A stretch of 64,000 nucleotides of DNA from Syntrophomonas wolfei subsp. methylbutyratica (GCF_001570625.1 NZ_BBQT01000001.1:248001-312000), one strand, 5' to 3'; shown: positions 43,662 to 52,261, counted from the first letter of the stretch. Notes: generated from the sequence alone by a model not told the origin. A program made the numbers and translations.

Positions 43662-44192
43662 CTAGCGGGCAGCTCTGATAGAGCGCAGGATTTTCCTAAT
43701 TTCCTGCGGGTCCACCCACTTGTCTTCAGTTATGGGGGAGGCACCTATTTCCACCCCGATAAACTGCCCGTCCAAAACACCTTCAATGAGCTTCAGTCGT
43801 TCATCGGAGCCAATTCCTATTACTATTTCGTAGCCCCGGACGCGGGCGGTCAGATCCATCAACTCGTTCAACAGTTCCTTGCCGCTGCGCTGGTTGACAA
43901 AATCCAGCCTTTCTTTTTCACTCATCAATAATATAAAGTCTACCCCTTCTTTTTCCAGAATATCCTGAACTTCCTGTTTATTTTGCAGGGGAAAACCGAT
44001 ACAGGCTATGGATTGCCCTTTGCGAATTTCACCAATGCCTTCGAGACGGGATATAAAGGTACGATCGATCGCCAGGCGATCGGCCGTTTCTTGCTGTGAC
44101 AGACCCCGGGCCCTCATTTGCAGAGCTTTGCGCAAAATATTCTCAATCTTCTGCCAGCTTATAATCTTATCCTGAATACGAAATGTTTCCAT
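43662..44192 (-). CDS. Helix-turn-helix regulator-like protein, first gene of the triad, 176 aa
   Basis: The ATG follows AAGGAG at six bases. Residues about 18-52 form an XRE-type helix-turn-helix ('LRKALQMRARGLSQQETADRLAIDRTFISRLE' region). The remaining 120 residues form a second domain with 'SIACIGFPLQNKQEVQDILEKEGVDFILLM', 'GYEIVIGIGSDERLKLIEG' and 'QFIGVEIGASPITED'. This may be a ligand-sensing part, though I recognise no family. It is 124 bases upstream of the quinate-dehydrogenase-like gene on the same strand and probably controls the set. Confidence 0.78.
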   Translation of the reverse strand: METFRIQDKIISWQKIENILRKALQMRARGLSQQETADRLAIDRTFISRLEGIGEIRKGQSIACIGFPLQNKQEVQDILEKEGVDFILLMSEKERLDFVNQRSGKELLNELMDLTARVRGYEIVIGIGSDERLKLIEGVLDGQFIGVEIGASPITEDKWVDPQEIRKILRSIRAAR

Positions 44193-44500
44193 AAACTTCT
44201 CCTTCTATTATGGGGATGTGGGGATGGTTCTCTAAATCGACGTTATCATGGGGACAGTTCTTCTGATCAGGGACAGGTTGCCAGGCAAAGGGACGGTTCT
44301 TATGGCTGGTCTTCTTGGTTTGCATCCCATGAGACAAATGAAACGGCCCCCTGGCTCCCCCTATCTCGGAAGAATTGTCCCTGGCTTTTCTGAGCACAAT
44401 ATTGTTCACAACATTGATAGTATTATTTTACCACCAGCACAAAACAGGAATCAAGCGCTAATGCTGAGGGACCCGATTAAGGGGAATGAGGAGATAGGCT
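44193..44500. other. 308-base gap with degenerate 'GGGGAC' repeats
   Basis: It contains four degenerate family copies in a row (near 44217, 44250, 44269 and 44288: GGGGATGGTTCT, GGGGACAGTTCTTCTGATC, AGGGACAGG, AAGGGACGGTTCTTATGG). The remaining sequence should carry the promoter of the HTH gene or a dusB terminator, but none stands out. Short open frames here are not supported as genes. Confidence 0.6.
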
Positions 44501-45457
44501 TCACAACAGGGAATTGAGGGCAAAGAGCAGTTCATCACGGGATGCGGCGTGGTTTATCTCCTGGCGAACACGGGTGGCTCCAGGGAGTCCCTTGATATAC
44601 CAGGCAAAGTGTTTGCGCATTTCCCGGACGGCTACTGCTTCGCTTTTAAATTGGCAGACAAGATCTAGATGCCTGGTGGCAGTTTGCAGCTTTTCTTCGC
44701 GGCTGGGTGGGGGTAACCGGCGGTTATATTCCAAGAGCTCCAGCGTTTCCCGGAAAATGAAAGGGTTTCCCAGGGCGGCCCGGCCAATCATTACCGCATC
44801 ACAGCCGGTGAAATCAATCATCCGCCGGGCATCATCAGCCGACCAGATGTCGCCGTTGCCGATTACTGGTATCTTAAGCTCCTTCTTCATCTCTTTTATT
44901 AAATTCCAGTCAGCCAATCCGGAAAAGAATTGCTGGCGGCTGCGGGGATGAAGGCAAACAGCAGCAACTCCCTCTTCTTCTAGCGCCTGGGCCAGCTCCA
45001 GGCAATTAATGCTGTTTTCATCCCAGCCCTTGCGCATCTTAACGCTTACAGGAACTTTTACCACTCGCAGTACTTCCCGGACTATGGCCCGGCTTTTGGC
45101 TATATCCAGCATCAAGGCTGCCCCTTCCCCGTTTTTTACGATCTTGGGGGTAGGACAGCCCATATTGATATCAATAATATCTGCTCCCATCTCTTCTGCT
45201 ATCCGGGCAGCAACGGCCATGCTTTCTGCTTCGGAGCCAAAAATCTGTACGGCCACCGGCCGTTCTTCTCCACTGCTATCGGCTATTTTGCTGGTTCGCC
45301 CCTGACCGTAAACCAGGCCTTTGTCACTTACCATTTCACTGCAGACCAGCCCACAGCCAAAGTCTCGCGCCAGAATGCGATAGGCCTTGTCGCTAACTCC
45401 GGCCATCGGAGCAGCACAGACGCGGTTCTCAATCTTCTGTTTACCAATAAAAAACAC
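44501..45457 (-). CDS. dusB: tRNA-dihydrouridine synthase DusB
   Basis: This 318-residue flavoprotein starts at GTG 45457 with GGAG at six bases. Signatures are 'ENRVCAAPMAGVSDKAYRIL', 'VQIFGSE', 'IIDINMGCPTPKIVKNGEGAALM' with the active-site Cys in GCP, 'VSVKMRKGWDENSINCLELAQALEEEGV', 'PVIGNGDIWSADDA' and 'DAVMIGRAALGNPFIF'. It reduces specific uridines in tRNA using FMN and NADPH. It lies 37 bases after coaX. The coaX-dusB pairing is common in Clostridia. Confidence 0.95.
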   Translation of the reverse strand: MFFIGKQKIENRVCAAPMAGVSDKAYRILARDFGCGLVCSEMVSDKGLVYGQGRTSKIADSSGEERPVAVQIFGSEAESMAVAARIAEEMGADIIDINMGCPTPKIVKNGEGAALMLDIAKSRAIVREVLRVVKVPVSVKMRKGWDENSINCLELAQALEEEGVAAVCLHPRSRQQFFSGLADWNLIKEMKKELKIPVIGNGDIWSADDARRMIDFTGCDAVMIGRAALGNPFIFRETLELLEYNRRLPPPSREEKLQTATRHLDLVCQFKSEAVAVREMRKHFAWYIKGLPGATRVRQEINHAASRDELLFALNSLL

Positions 45458-45494
45458 TGACTTCTCCTTAAATAAGAAATAAATTATTTGGCAT

Positions 45495-46259
45495 TTAGCG
45501 GTTCATTTCGTAGATCAACCGCAATCCATCCAATGTGAGGAACTCGTCAACTGTATCTATCACATCGGTCTCACGGGCGATTACCGCGGCCAGGCCGCCG
45601 GTGGCAATCACCTGGGGTGTAGTTTCGATTTCCGTTTTCATCCGGGTTATAATCCCCTCCACCTGTCCTACAAAGCCATACATTATCCCGGCCTGCATGC
45701 TGCTGACGGTATTTTTGCCGATCAGGCTGCGGGGCCGTTGCAGCTCCACTCGCGGCAGTTTGGCGGCTTTGGAGACCAGGGCTTCAGTGGATATTATTAT
45801 CCCGGGGGCAATGGCTCCGCCCAAATACTCTCCTTTCGCGCTTACTACGCAAAAGGTGGTGGCAGTGCCAAAGTCTACGATTATCAGAGGCCCCCCATAC
45901 TTGTCATAGGCGGCCACCGCATTTACCACCCGGTCAGCCCCTACTTCTCTGGGATTCTCATATTTTATAGCCAGGCCGCTCTTAACTCCCGGGCCGATAA
46001 CCAGAGGGCGGCAGGCAAAAAATTTACGGCTCATCCACTCCAGTTCCATCATCAATGTAGGAACAACCGAGGAAATAACCACCGATTTTATATCCTTTAG
46101 ATTTAATTTATCGTTTTCCAACAGGGAGCGCAGCAATATTCCGTATTCGTCACAGGTACGCTGGGGATTGGTTCTAATCCTCCAGTGGTTTAAAAGCTTC
46201 TCCCTATCATAAACACCGATTACTGTATTGGTATTGCCCACATCAAAGACCAGTATCAA
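45495..46259 (-). CDS. coaX: Type III pantothenate kinase CoaX
   Basis: The 254-residue protein starts at TTG 46259 with GGAGGG eight bases upstream. Signatures are '[17 protein letters not shown]' (phosphate loop), '[33 protein letters not shown]' and '[23 protein letters not shown]'. It phosphorylates pantothenate, the first step of CoA synthesis from pantothenate. With panB, panC, panD and the DUF2520 gene on the same strand it completes a route to 4'-phosphopantothenate. It lies about 100 bases after bioY. Confidence 0.96.
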   Translation of the reverse strand: MILVFDVGNTNTVIGVYDREKLLNHWRIRTNPQRTCDEYGILLRSLLENDKLNLKDIKSVVISSVVPTLMMELEWMSRKFFACRPLVIGPGVKSGLAIKYENPREVGADRVVNAVAAYDKYGGPLIIVDFGTATTFCVVSAKGEYLGGAIAPGIIISTEALVSKAAKLPRVELQRPRSLIGKNTVSSMQAGIMYGFVGQVEGIITRMKTEIETTPQVIATGGLAAVIARETDVIDTVDEFLTLDGLRLIYEMNR

Positions 46260-46359
46260 GGCATATTCCCTCCAATTTCAAACCAGGGCCGGTTTTTTTT
46301 GTTTCTTAATCCACAAAACAGCGGAATCCGCAAGCTATATTTCTTCTAATTTCTTCTCT

Positions 46360-46956
46360 CTAAGTTTCCATTCTCCTGCAAAATTGCTCGGCAATTATGG
46401 CGGCTATGGCAATTTTTATTAAGTCGAAGAAAACAAAGGGGAGAAAACCCAGTTTAATTATTTGTCCAACATTTACAGTATGTCCCAGGTAGAAATTTAA
46501 TATCAAATACATATAAGGCAAACCAAGCAGGTAATAAATGATTATTCCTAATAAACCGGAAAGGGAAAATTTTAATAAAATGGACGCTTTGCCGCCAGTG
46601 ATGGCATTATGATAATGCTGCTTTCCCAAAACATGGCGTAAAAACCAGGATTGCAGGTAGGCAGCCAGCGGAAATCCCAGCAAAAAACCGAAGCTGGGTA
46701 GCAAAACATAGGCCGGGCCGCCATAAGGGGGTACGGAAAAAACCGGCAGGCCAATGAGCCCCAGAAGAAGATAAGCCAGCATACTCAAAGATGCGGCCAA
46801 GGGCGAAAGCAGCAGGGCAGCCAGGAGCATTACCAGTGGCTGCAGGCTGAAAGGCATCACCATCACTGGCTGGAAAGCCCTCACCAGTATGGTAAGAACA
46901 CAGAGCAGGGCGGTAAACATCGCCGCCAGAACCATTTCCCGGGTAGATATCCTCAT
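46360..46956 (-). CDS. bioY: Biotin transporter substrate-binding subunit BioY
   Basis: The 198-residue membrane protein has about six helices and the family features 'STREMVLAAMFTALLCVLTI', 'PFSLQPLVMLLAALLLSP', 'GLIGLPVFS..YGGPAYVLLPSFGFLLGFPLAA' and 'FLPFVFFDLIKIAIAAIIA'. It binds biotin, alone or with the energy-coupling module of an ECF transporter. A near-perfect BirA operator sits directly upstream, so expression should fall when biotin is plentiful. No biotin synthesis genes are visible in this window. Confidence 0.95.
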   Translation of the reverse strand: MRISTREMVLAAMFTALLCVLTILVRAFQPVMVMPFSLQPLVMLLAALLLSPLAASLSMLAYLLLGLIGLPVFSVPPYGGPAYVLLPSFGFLLGFPLAAYLQSWFLRHVLGKQHYHNAITGGKASILLKFSLSGLLGIIIYYLLGLPYMYLILNFYLGHTVNVGQIIKLGFLPFVFFDLIKIAIAAIIAEQFCRRMET

Positions 46957-46974
46957 CCCATCACTCTCCCAAAG

Positions 46975-47007
46975 TTGTTAACCTCTATTATAACATGTGG
47001 TTAACAA
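46975..47007 (-). promoter_or_regulatory. BirA (biotin repressor) operator with embedded -10 element
   Basis: TTGTTAACC (46975-46983) and GGTTAACAA (46999-47007) are perfect inverted arms separated by 15 bases, the Firmicutes BirA operator form. On the minus strand the spacer contains TATAAT, so the bound repressor would cover the promoter. It lies 19 bases from the bioY start codon. Confidence 0.93.
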
Positions 47008-47031
47008 GTCAGGGAAGAAAAGCATACTGCC

Positions 47032-47862
47032 CTATAGTATTTTGAAGCTGATGTCGAGGCTGGGGGCGGAATGGGTAAGGGCCCCGCAGGAAATGAAGTC
47101 GACTCCGGTTTTGGCTATTTCAACAATGTTTTCTTCATTGACGCCACCGGAGGCTTCCAGGAGAGCCTGGCCGTTTACTATTTCCACCGCTTTTCTCATG
47201 CTTTCGGAATCCATGTTGTCCAGTAATATTATGTCGGCCCGGGCTTCCAGGGCTTCCTGCAATTGCTGCAGGTTCTCCACTTCCACTTCAATCTTCAGGG
47301 TGTGGGGAACCTTTTGCCGGAGGGTGGATACGGCTTTTTGTATTCCTCCAACCGCCTGGATATGGTTGTCTTTTATCATTACTCCGTCATAAAGGCCAAA
47401 GCGATGGTTCTTCGCCCCTCCTACCCTAACGGCATACTTTTCCAGCAAGCGCAGACCGGGGGTGGTTTTGCGGGTGTCGACCAGAACTGCATGCTGGTAT
47501 TTTATGCTTCCTACCATATTACGGGTTTTGCTGGCTATCCCGGAAAGCCGTTGCAGAAAATTCAGGGCTACTCTTTCTCCACTGAGCAGGGTGCTCATTT
47601 TCCCCTCAACTCGGGCAATCCTATCCCCGGGCTTGATTTCATCTCCATCGTGGTTAAAGGCGGTAAATCGCGCCGCCGGTTCCAGGCAGCTAAAAACTGC
47701 GGCAGAAACCTCCAAGCCGGCTACAATTCCACTGGCTTTGGCCAAAAACAGACCTTGCCCTTCTTGCGTTTCCGCTATCAGGTTCCGGGTGGTTATATCC
47801 CCGTTCCCCAGGTCTTCTACCAGGGCTCTTTTTATTATTTCTTTTACCATCCAATCGTTCAT
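47032..47862 (-). CDS. nadC: Nicotinate-nucleotide pyrophosphorylase (quinolinate phosphoribosyltransferase) NadC
   Basis: The ATG at 47862 lies six bases after GGAGG. Two upstream in-frame ATGs (47880, 47868) are badly spaced. The product has about 276 residues. Signatures are 'ALVEDLGNGDITTRNLI', 'SGERVALNFLQRLSGIASKTRNMV', 'VDTRKTTPGLRLLEKYAVRVGG', 'NHRFGLYDGVMIKDNHI' and 'LDNMDSESMRKAVEIV'. It joins quinolinate and PRPP to form nicotinate mononucleotide, the third step of de novo NAD synthesis, after NadB and NadA encoded just upstream. Confidence 0.96.
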   Translation of the reverse strand: MNDWMVKEIIKRALVEDLGNGDITTRNLIAETQEGQGLFLAKASGIVAGLEVSAAVFSCLEPAARFTAFNHDGDEIKPGDRIARVEGKMSTLLSGERVALNFLQRLSGIASKTRNMVGSIKYQHAVLVDTRKTTPGLRLLEKYAVRVGGAKNHRFGLYDGVMIKDNHIQAVGGIQKAVSTLRQKVPHTLKIEVEVENLQQLQEALEARADIILLDNMDSESMRKAVEIVNGQALLEASGGVNEENIVEIAKTGVDFISCGALTHSAPSLDISFKIL

Positions 47863-47888
47863 TTTCATCCTCCGAATCATGTCAAGGG

Positions 47889-47917
47889 GGTGTCAAAGGG
47901 ACGGTCCTTTTGACACC
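47889..47917. repeat. 29-bp hairpin repeat, copy 2 of 3
   Basis: GGTGTCAAAGGGACGGTCC with TTTTGACACC. It is the exact reverse complement of the copy at 52155-52183 and differs by one base from 18853-18881. It lies directly upstream of nadC. Confidence 0.88.
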
Positions 47918-47954
47918 GTAACTCCTCGCTTTTCTTACTAACCATGTCCAAGGG

Positions 47955-48190
47955 CCACATCCACCGATGAAAAGTGGGGTAGTATGCGCTTATACAATAA
48001 ACTGGGGTATGAAATAACCCCATTCCTCTCCCGATGACCGATGACTTTTCTTACTACATCTTACTGTTCAAGCGCCTACTAACTCGCTTTTCAGCAATGC
48101 TTGTGTCTTCCCATTATAGCGGCTACTTTACCAGCCACAAGAACCGTCCCCTTGGCAGACCGACGGCAAAAGAACCGTTCCCCTGCCTGT
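47955..48190. repeat. Composite of intergenic modules between nadB and nadC
   Basis: CCACCGATGAAAAGTGGGGTAG with TATGCGCTTATACAATAAA, then GATGACCGATGACTTTTC, TTACTACATCTTACTGTTCAAGC and CTACTAACTCGCTTTTCAGC. Two 'AAGAACCGTCCCC' type copies follow (48144 and 48172). The nadB-nadC gap (360 bases) therefore consists almost wholly of repeat modules. Confidence 0.8.
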
Positions 48191-48222
48191 CAATAACTTA
48201 ACAACTTAAGTGCCTGGCACCG
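48191..48222. repeat. 32-bp repeat, copy 2 of 2 (exact inverted copy of 39060-39091)
   Basis: It begins CAATAACTTAACAACTTAAG and ends TGCCTGGCACCG, immediately before the nadB stop codon at 48223. All 32 bases match the reverse complement of the copy at 39060. Confidence 0.92.
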
Positions 48223-49824
48223 CTAGCAGTTGATGAAGGAGAGGTGTTTGAGCCAGCGGAGTTCGTCACGGGCGGGGTGGTCGGAGCGGAAATGCCCGCC
48301 GCGGCTTTCCTGGCGCCACAGGGCTGCTTGTACTATGATGCGGGCTACGGTTAGCATGTTGACTATTTCATAATAGGTGAAGGGATCTTCCCCCTGGGCT
48401 ATATGGCTGTAGATTGCTTCGAGTTCCCGGTTGGCGACCTTTAGCCCTTCCTCATCCCTTATTATACCCACCTTTTCCCACATAATTGACTGCAGGCGAT
48501 TTTTAGCTTCCGGGGGGTCTATTCTCTGCTCTTGCGGAGAGTAAACCCAACTCTGGTCAAAGTGGCGGAATACTTCATCAATGCTGATACGGCGGCGATA
48601 CATGATTTCTTCGGCACGATCCACTATGCGCTGTCCAAATACTATGCCTTCGAGCAAGGAATTACTGGCCAGGCGGTTGGCGCCGTGTACTCCGGTACAG
48701 GCGGCTTCACCGCAGGAATAAAGGGCATAAACTCCGGTTTCTCCATAAGTGCCGGTTTCAATTCCTCCCATGATATAGTGGGCGGCGGGGGAAACGGGTA
48801 CCTGCTCCCGGGTGATGTCAATGCCGCTTTCCCGACAGGTACGGTAGATATTGGGGAAGCGTTTTTCCACCTGCTTGATGCCGCTCATGTCCAGGTAGAC
48901 ATATTCGCTGCCGCTGCAATTCATCTCATTTACAATGGCCCGGGATACGATATCGCGGGGGGCCAGCTCAGCCAGGGAATGGTAAGCGGGCATAAAACGC
49001 TCTCCTTTATGATTGTAAAGCAGGCCTCCTTCTCCTCTAACCGCTTCGGAGATGAGAAATCGCTGGTTGCTGTAGCTGAAAAGTACTGTAGGGTGAAACT
49101 GGATAAATTCCATATCGCTGAGCCGGCAACCGGCGCGGTAGGCGGCGGCCATGCCATCAGCGGTAGCTACGCTGGGATTGGTGGTGTAACGATAGAGCTG
49201 CCCGGCCCCGCCAGTAGCGATTATGGTGGCTTTGGCGAGATAAGCCAGCTGCTGCCGGGTTTTGGCGTCATAAACCAGGGCACCATAGCATTCCTTGCGC
49301 TGGTCGTGCCCTAGAATATCCACCAGGAACTGGTCTTCGATTATCCTTATATCGCTGCTTTCTTCACATTTTTTGACCAGGGCTACGCGGATGGCCTCCC
49401 CGGTGGTATCGGCGGCATGCAGGATGCGGGCTTTGCTGTGGGCTCCTTCCCGGGTAAGGGCTACATTGCCGTCCTTCATGTCGAAGCTGGCCCCCGCCTG
49501 GATTAATTCCCTTACTCGCTCCGGTCCTTCCCGCACCAGAAGATCAACGGCCTCAATATTGCAGAGACCGGCTCCTGCTTCCAGAGTATCCTCCAGATGC
49601 AAAAAAGGGGAATCCTCTTCGTGCACAGCAGCGGCAATTCCCCCTTGAGCCAGTCCGGTATTGGAGTCTTCTATGGTTTTTTTTGTCAATACGATAACTT
49701 TCCCATACTGGGAGGCTTTCAAAGCGGTAAAAAGCCCGGCTATGCCTCCGCCAACTATGAGGAAATCGGTAGTCTCTACCGGGGTGTCCTTATGCAAAAC
49801 CCCTATGTAGCGTGTAATTATCAT
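48223..49824 (-). CDS. nadB: L-aspartate oxidase NadB
   Basis: The 533-residue flavoprotein has the normal length. FAD-binding 'TTDFLIVGGGIAGLFTALKAS' is at the N-terminus. Further signatures are 'GLAQGGIAAAVHEEDSPFLHLEDT', 'HSKARILHAADTTGEAI', 'EFIQFHPTVLFS', 'AHYIMGGIETGTYGETGVYALYSCGEAACTGVHGANRLASNSLLEG' and the helical C-terminal domain ending near 'ESRGGHFRSDHP'. It oxidises aspartate to iminoaspartate for NAD synthesis; in anaerobes fumarate can serve as electron acceptor. Order on the minus strand is nadA, nadB, nadC. Confidence 0.96.
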   Translation of the reverse strand: MIITRYIGVLHKDTPVETTDFLIVGGGIAGLFTALKASQYGKVIVLTKKTIEDSNTGLAQGGIAAAVHEEDSPFLHLEDTLEAGAGLCNIEAVDLLVREGPERVRELIQAGASFDMKDGNVALTREGAHSKARILHAADTTGEAIRVALVKKCEESSDIRIIEDQFLVDILGHDQRKECYGALVYDAKTRQQLAYLAKATIIATGGAGQLYRYTTNPSVATADGMAAAYRAGCRLSDMEFIQFHPTVLFSYSNQRFLISEAVRGEGGLLYNHKGERFMPAYHSLAELAPRDIVSRAIVNEMNCSGSEYVYLDMSGIKQVEKRFPNIYRTCRESGIDITREQVPVSPAAHYIMGGIETGTYGETGVYALYSCGEAACTGVHGANRLASNSLLEGIVFGQRIVDRAEEIMYRRRISIDEVFRHFDQSWVYSPQEQRIDPPEAKNRLQSIMWEKVGIIRDEEGLKVANRELEAIYSHIAQGEDPFTYYEIVNMLTVARIIVQAALWRQESRGGHFRSDHPARDELRWLKHLSFINC

Positions 49825-49938
49825 AATTCACCTGATCGTTTATTTAATCTGCCATTGCCTTTTTCAGGGTGCAGCAAGGTTATCAGGTTAATAATAAGAA
49901 GCGAGTTTTCCTGCCCCTCGCTCCTTACCCCTCACTTT

Positions 49939-50850
49939 TCACCCTTTAATCTCTATCATGCGCTCCAGGCTGCGGCGAGCTCGGCGGCTTATTTCCGGGG
50001 GTACTTCCACCTGCTGCTCCATTCTTTCCAGGGAGCCGGCCAGTTTCTCCAGGGTAATATACTTCATATCCGGGCAGTGAAAGCTTTCCCGGGCCAGGTA
50101 GAGTTTTTTCCCTGGGCAATTCTTCTGCAGGGTATAGAGAAAACCTTCCTCGGTTCCAATGATGAATTCCGCCCCATTGCTGGAGCGTAGATATTCCAGA
50201 ATGCCGGCGGTGGAACGTACGGCATCCGCCCTCCGGGTTACCTCAGGAGGGCATTCGGGATGTACCACAACCTGGGCCTGGGGGTGCAGCTCTTTTTGTT
50301 TTTCCACCTCCGCCCAGCTCAGAGCATGATGAATGGGGCAGTATCCTTCCCAAAGCATCATCTCCCGCCCGGTCTGGCTTTGGATGTATGCTCCCAGGTT
50401 CTTATCCGGTACAAAAATTACCGTCCTATCTTCCGGGATAGAGCGCACTACATTAAGGGCATTGGATGAGGTACAACAAATATCACTCTCCGCCTTAACC
50501 TCGGCGCTGGAGTTGACATAACAGACGACTACCGCGCCGGGGTATTCGGCTTTCTTTTTGCGCAAGGCCTCTGCTCCGACCATGTCCGCCATGGGACATC
50601 CAGCTCGGATATCGGGCAGGAGAACCGTTTTATCCGGATTCAGTATCTTGGCACTTTCGGCCATGAAGTTAACGCCACAAAAAACTATTACCTGGGCCTG
50701 GGTAGAAGCGGCCTGTATAGCCAATTGCAGCGAATCACCAACGAAATCAGCTATATCCTGTATTTCGGGCAACTGATAAAAATGAGCCAGGATGACTGCG
50801 TTAATCTCCTTTTTTCGGCGCAGCACATACTGCTCCAACTCTGCTAGCAT
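49939..50850 (-). CDS. nadA: Quinolinate synthase NadA
   Basis: The 303-residue protein has the standard short form. It carries 'AVILAHFYQLPEIQDIADFVGDSLQLA', 'VIVFCGVNFMAESAKILNPDKTVLLPD', 'AGCPMADM', 'SDICCTSSNALNVV', 'VVHPECPPEV' and 'IIGTEEGFLY'. Conserved cysteines in FCGVNF, HPECPP and the C-terminal part (NCPGKK) would bind the [4Fe-4S] cluster. It condenses iminoaspartate with dihydroxyacetone phosphate into quinolinate. The gene follows panD after 39 bases, placing two aspartate-using pathways in one transcript. The gap to nadB (49825-49938) includes a 'CTTACCCCTCACTTTTCACC' repeat fragment (49924 on). Confidence 0.96.
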   Translation of the reverse strand: MLAELEQYVLRRKKEINAVILAHFYQLPEIQDIADFVGDSLQLAIQAASTQAQVIVFCGVNFMAESAKILNPDKTVLLPDIRAGCPMADMVGAEALRKKKAEYPGAVVVCYVNSSAEVKAESDICCTSSNALNVVRSIPEDRTVIFVPDKNLGAYIQSQTGREMMLWEGYCPIHHALSWAEVEKQKELHPQAQVVVHPECPPEVTRRADAVRSTAGILEYLRSSNGAEFIIGTEEGFLYTLQKNCPGKKLYLARESFHCPDMKYITLEKLAGSLERMEQQVEVPPEISRRARRSLERMIEIKG

Positions 50851-50889
50851 AGTCTAAGCCTCCTATTATCTAAACCATAAAAACGCTGG

Positions 50890-51246
50890 CTAGCCAAGTT
50901 CTTTGATGTTATTATTTCCGTCCATAAAAACCAGTCTGGGTTTGTGGTTGTGGCACTCTTCATCCTGAAGTACGGTATAGGTAAGAATGATTACTACATC
51001 CCCTTCTTGTACCAGGCGAGAGGCTGCTCCGTTCAAACAGATTACTTTTGATCCCCGTTCACCTTCGATAACATAGGTGTCAAAACGCGCGCCGTTGTTA
51101 TTATTTACTATGGTCACTTTTTCATTCTCCAGAATGTCGGCAGCATCCATCAAATCCCTGTCAATGGTAATACTGCCCACATAATTCAGATTAGCATCCG
51201 TTACAACCGCGCGATGAATTTTTGATTTGAGCATATGCCGCAGCAC
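50890..51246 (-). CDS. panD: Aspartate 1-decarboxylase PanD
   Basis: This proenzyme has 118 residues. The first start codon with a well-placed ribosome site (GGAGG, eight bases) is GTG at 51246, four residues before the family's usual MLKSKIHRA start. 'YVGSITID' holds the Gly-Ser bond that is cut to form the pyruvoyl group, and '[42 protein letters not shown]' is the conserved core. It decarboxylates aspartate to beta-alanine for pantothenate. It directly follows panC (start three bases after that stop). Confidence 0.96.
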   Translation of the reverse strand: MLRHMLKSKIHRAVVTDANLNYVGSITIDRDLMDAADILENEKVTIVNNNNGARFDTYVIEGERGSKVICLNGAASRLVQEGDVVIILTYTVLQDEECHNHKPRLVFMDGNNNIKELG

Positions 51247-51249
51247 CAG

Positions 51250-52098
51250 TTACACCTCCACAATAAGGTTGTCAATCAACCTGGTCTTGCCAAACTTTAC
51301 CGCCAGGGCTATCAAAACCTTACCGGTGCAAGTTTGCAGTTCCGACAAATCATTGGCATTATTAATTGCAATGTAGTCGATTGCAGCCCGGGGACAGGCC
51401 TCAATCATTTCCTCCATTTTCTGCCGGATTATCCCAATCTCTCTTTCCCCGTTTTTAATCTCTTCTTCCGCCATTTTCAGCGCCCGGTACAATACCAGGG
51501 CTTCTGCCCTTTCTTCGGGACTCAGATAGACATTGCGGGAACTCATGGCCAGCCCATCTTTTTCCCTTACGATAGGCACCCGGATAATCTCCAGGGGGAA
51601 ATTCAATTCCCGCACCATTTTTTCCACAATCATCAATTGCTGGGCATCTTTCTGCCCGAAATAGGCCCGGTCAGGCTGACAGATATTGAATAATTTGCTT
51701 ACTACGGTGGTAACTCCTTTGAAATGTCCCGGGCGCGAAGCTCCGCACATTTTCTCGGTTATTTCACCATATGCTTCTACGAAAGTCTGAAAGCTGCCGG
51801 GATACATATCCCGGATACCGGGGCTGAATAGTGCATCTACTCTTTCTTTTTCCAGGAGAGCGCTGTCCTGCTCCAGATCACGCGGGTATTGCTCAAAATC
51901 TTCGCCTGCCCCAAATTGGATGGGGTTGACAAAAATGCTGACCACTACTTTATCACACTGCCGCCGAGCCTCCTTCACGAGGGCCAGGTGGCCCTCGTGA
52001 AGATAACCCATGGTAGGAACCAAAGCGATGCTTTGGCCCTGTTTCTTTTGTTCCCGGGCCCATTCTTGCATTTTTGTTATATTCTCAAATAATTGCAT
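51250..52098 (-). CDS. panC: Pantothenate synthetase (pantoate-beta-alanine ligase) PanC
   Basis: The 282-residue protein has the family's nucleotide-binding signatures 'LVPTMGYLHEGHLALVKEA' (HxGH motif) and 'GLAMSSRNVYLSPEER' (KMSKS-like), along with 'SIFVNPIQFGAGEDFEQYPR' and 'GHFKGVTTVVSKLFNICQPDRAYFGQKDAQQ'. It joins pantoate and beta-alanine using ATP. The codons for the HxGH motif form an unusual perfect palindrome (51973-52002). It is preceded by panB after a gap holding a 29-bp repeat. Confidence 0.97.
   Translation of the reverse strand: MQLFENITKMQEWAREQKKQGQSIALVPTMGYLHEGHLALVKEARRQCDKVVVSIFVNPIQFGAGEDFEQYPRDLEQDSALLEKERVDALFSPGIRDMYPGSFQTFVEAYGEITEKMCGASRPGHFKGVTTVVSKLFNICQPDRAYFGQKDAQQLMIVEKMVRELNFPLEIIRVPIVREKDGLAMSSRNVYLSPEERAEALVLYRALKMAEEEIKNGEREIGIIRQKMEEMIEACPRAAIDYIAINNANDLSELQTCTGKVLIALAVKFGKTRLIDNLIVEV
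51973..52002. other. Perfect 14-bp inverted repeat inside panC
   Basis: CTTCACGAGGGCCA, two bases, TGGCCCTCGTGAAG. This covers the codons for L-H-E-G-H-L-A-L-V-K. It could form a strong hairpin in the mRNA or single-stranded DNA about 100 bases into the gene. Confidence 0.85.
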
Positions 52099-52154
52099 AG
52101 CCTTTTCCTCATCAATATTAATAAGAAAAGTGAGGGGTAAGGTGTAGGGGTTGC

Positions 52155-52235
52155 GGTGTCAAAAGGACCGTCCCTTTGACACCCCTTCCCCCCAACTCAC
52201 TTTTCATCGGTAGTTGCGGCCCCCGACCATGGGGA
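52155..52235. repeat. 29-bp hairpin repeat, copy 3 of 3 (inverted), plus 'CACTTTTCATCGG' module
   Basis: GGTGTCAAAAGGACCGTCC with CTTTGACACC (52155-52183) is the exact reverse complement of 47889-47917. It is followed by CAACTCACTTTTCATCGGTAG and GGCCCC, part of the 'GATGAAAAGTG' module family. Both lie between panB and panC. Confidence 0.88.
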
Positions 52236-52261
52236 TTAGTTAAATAATCGCTCCCGAGAGC

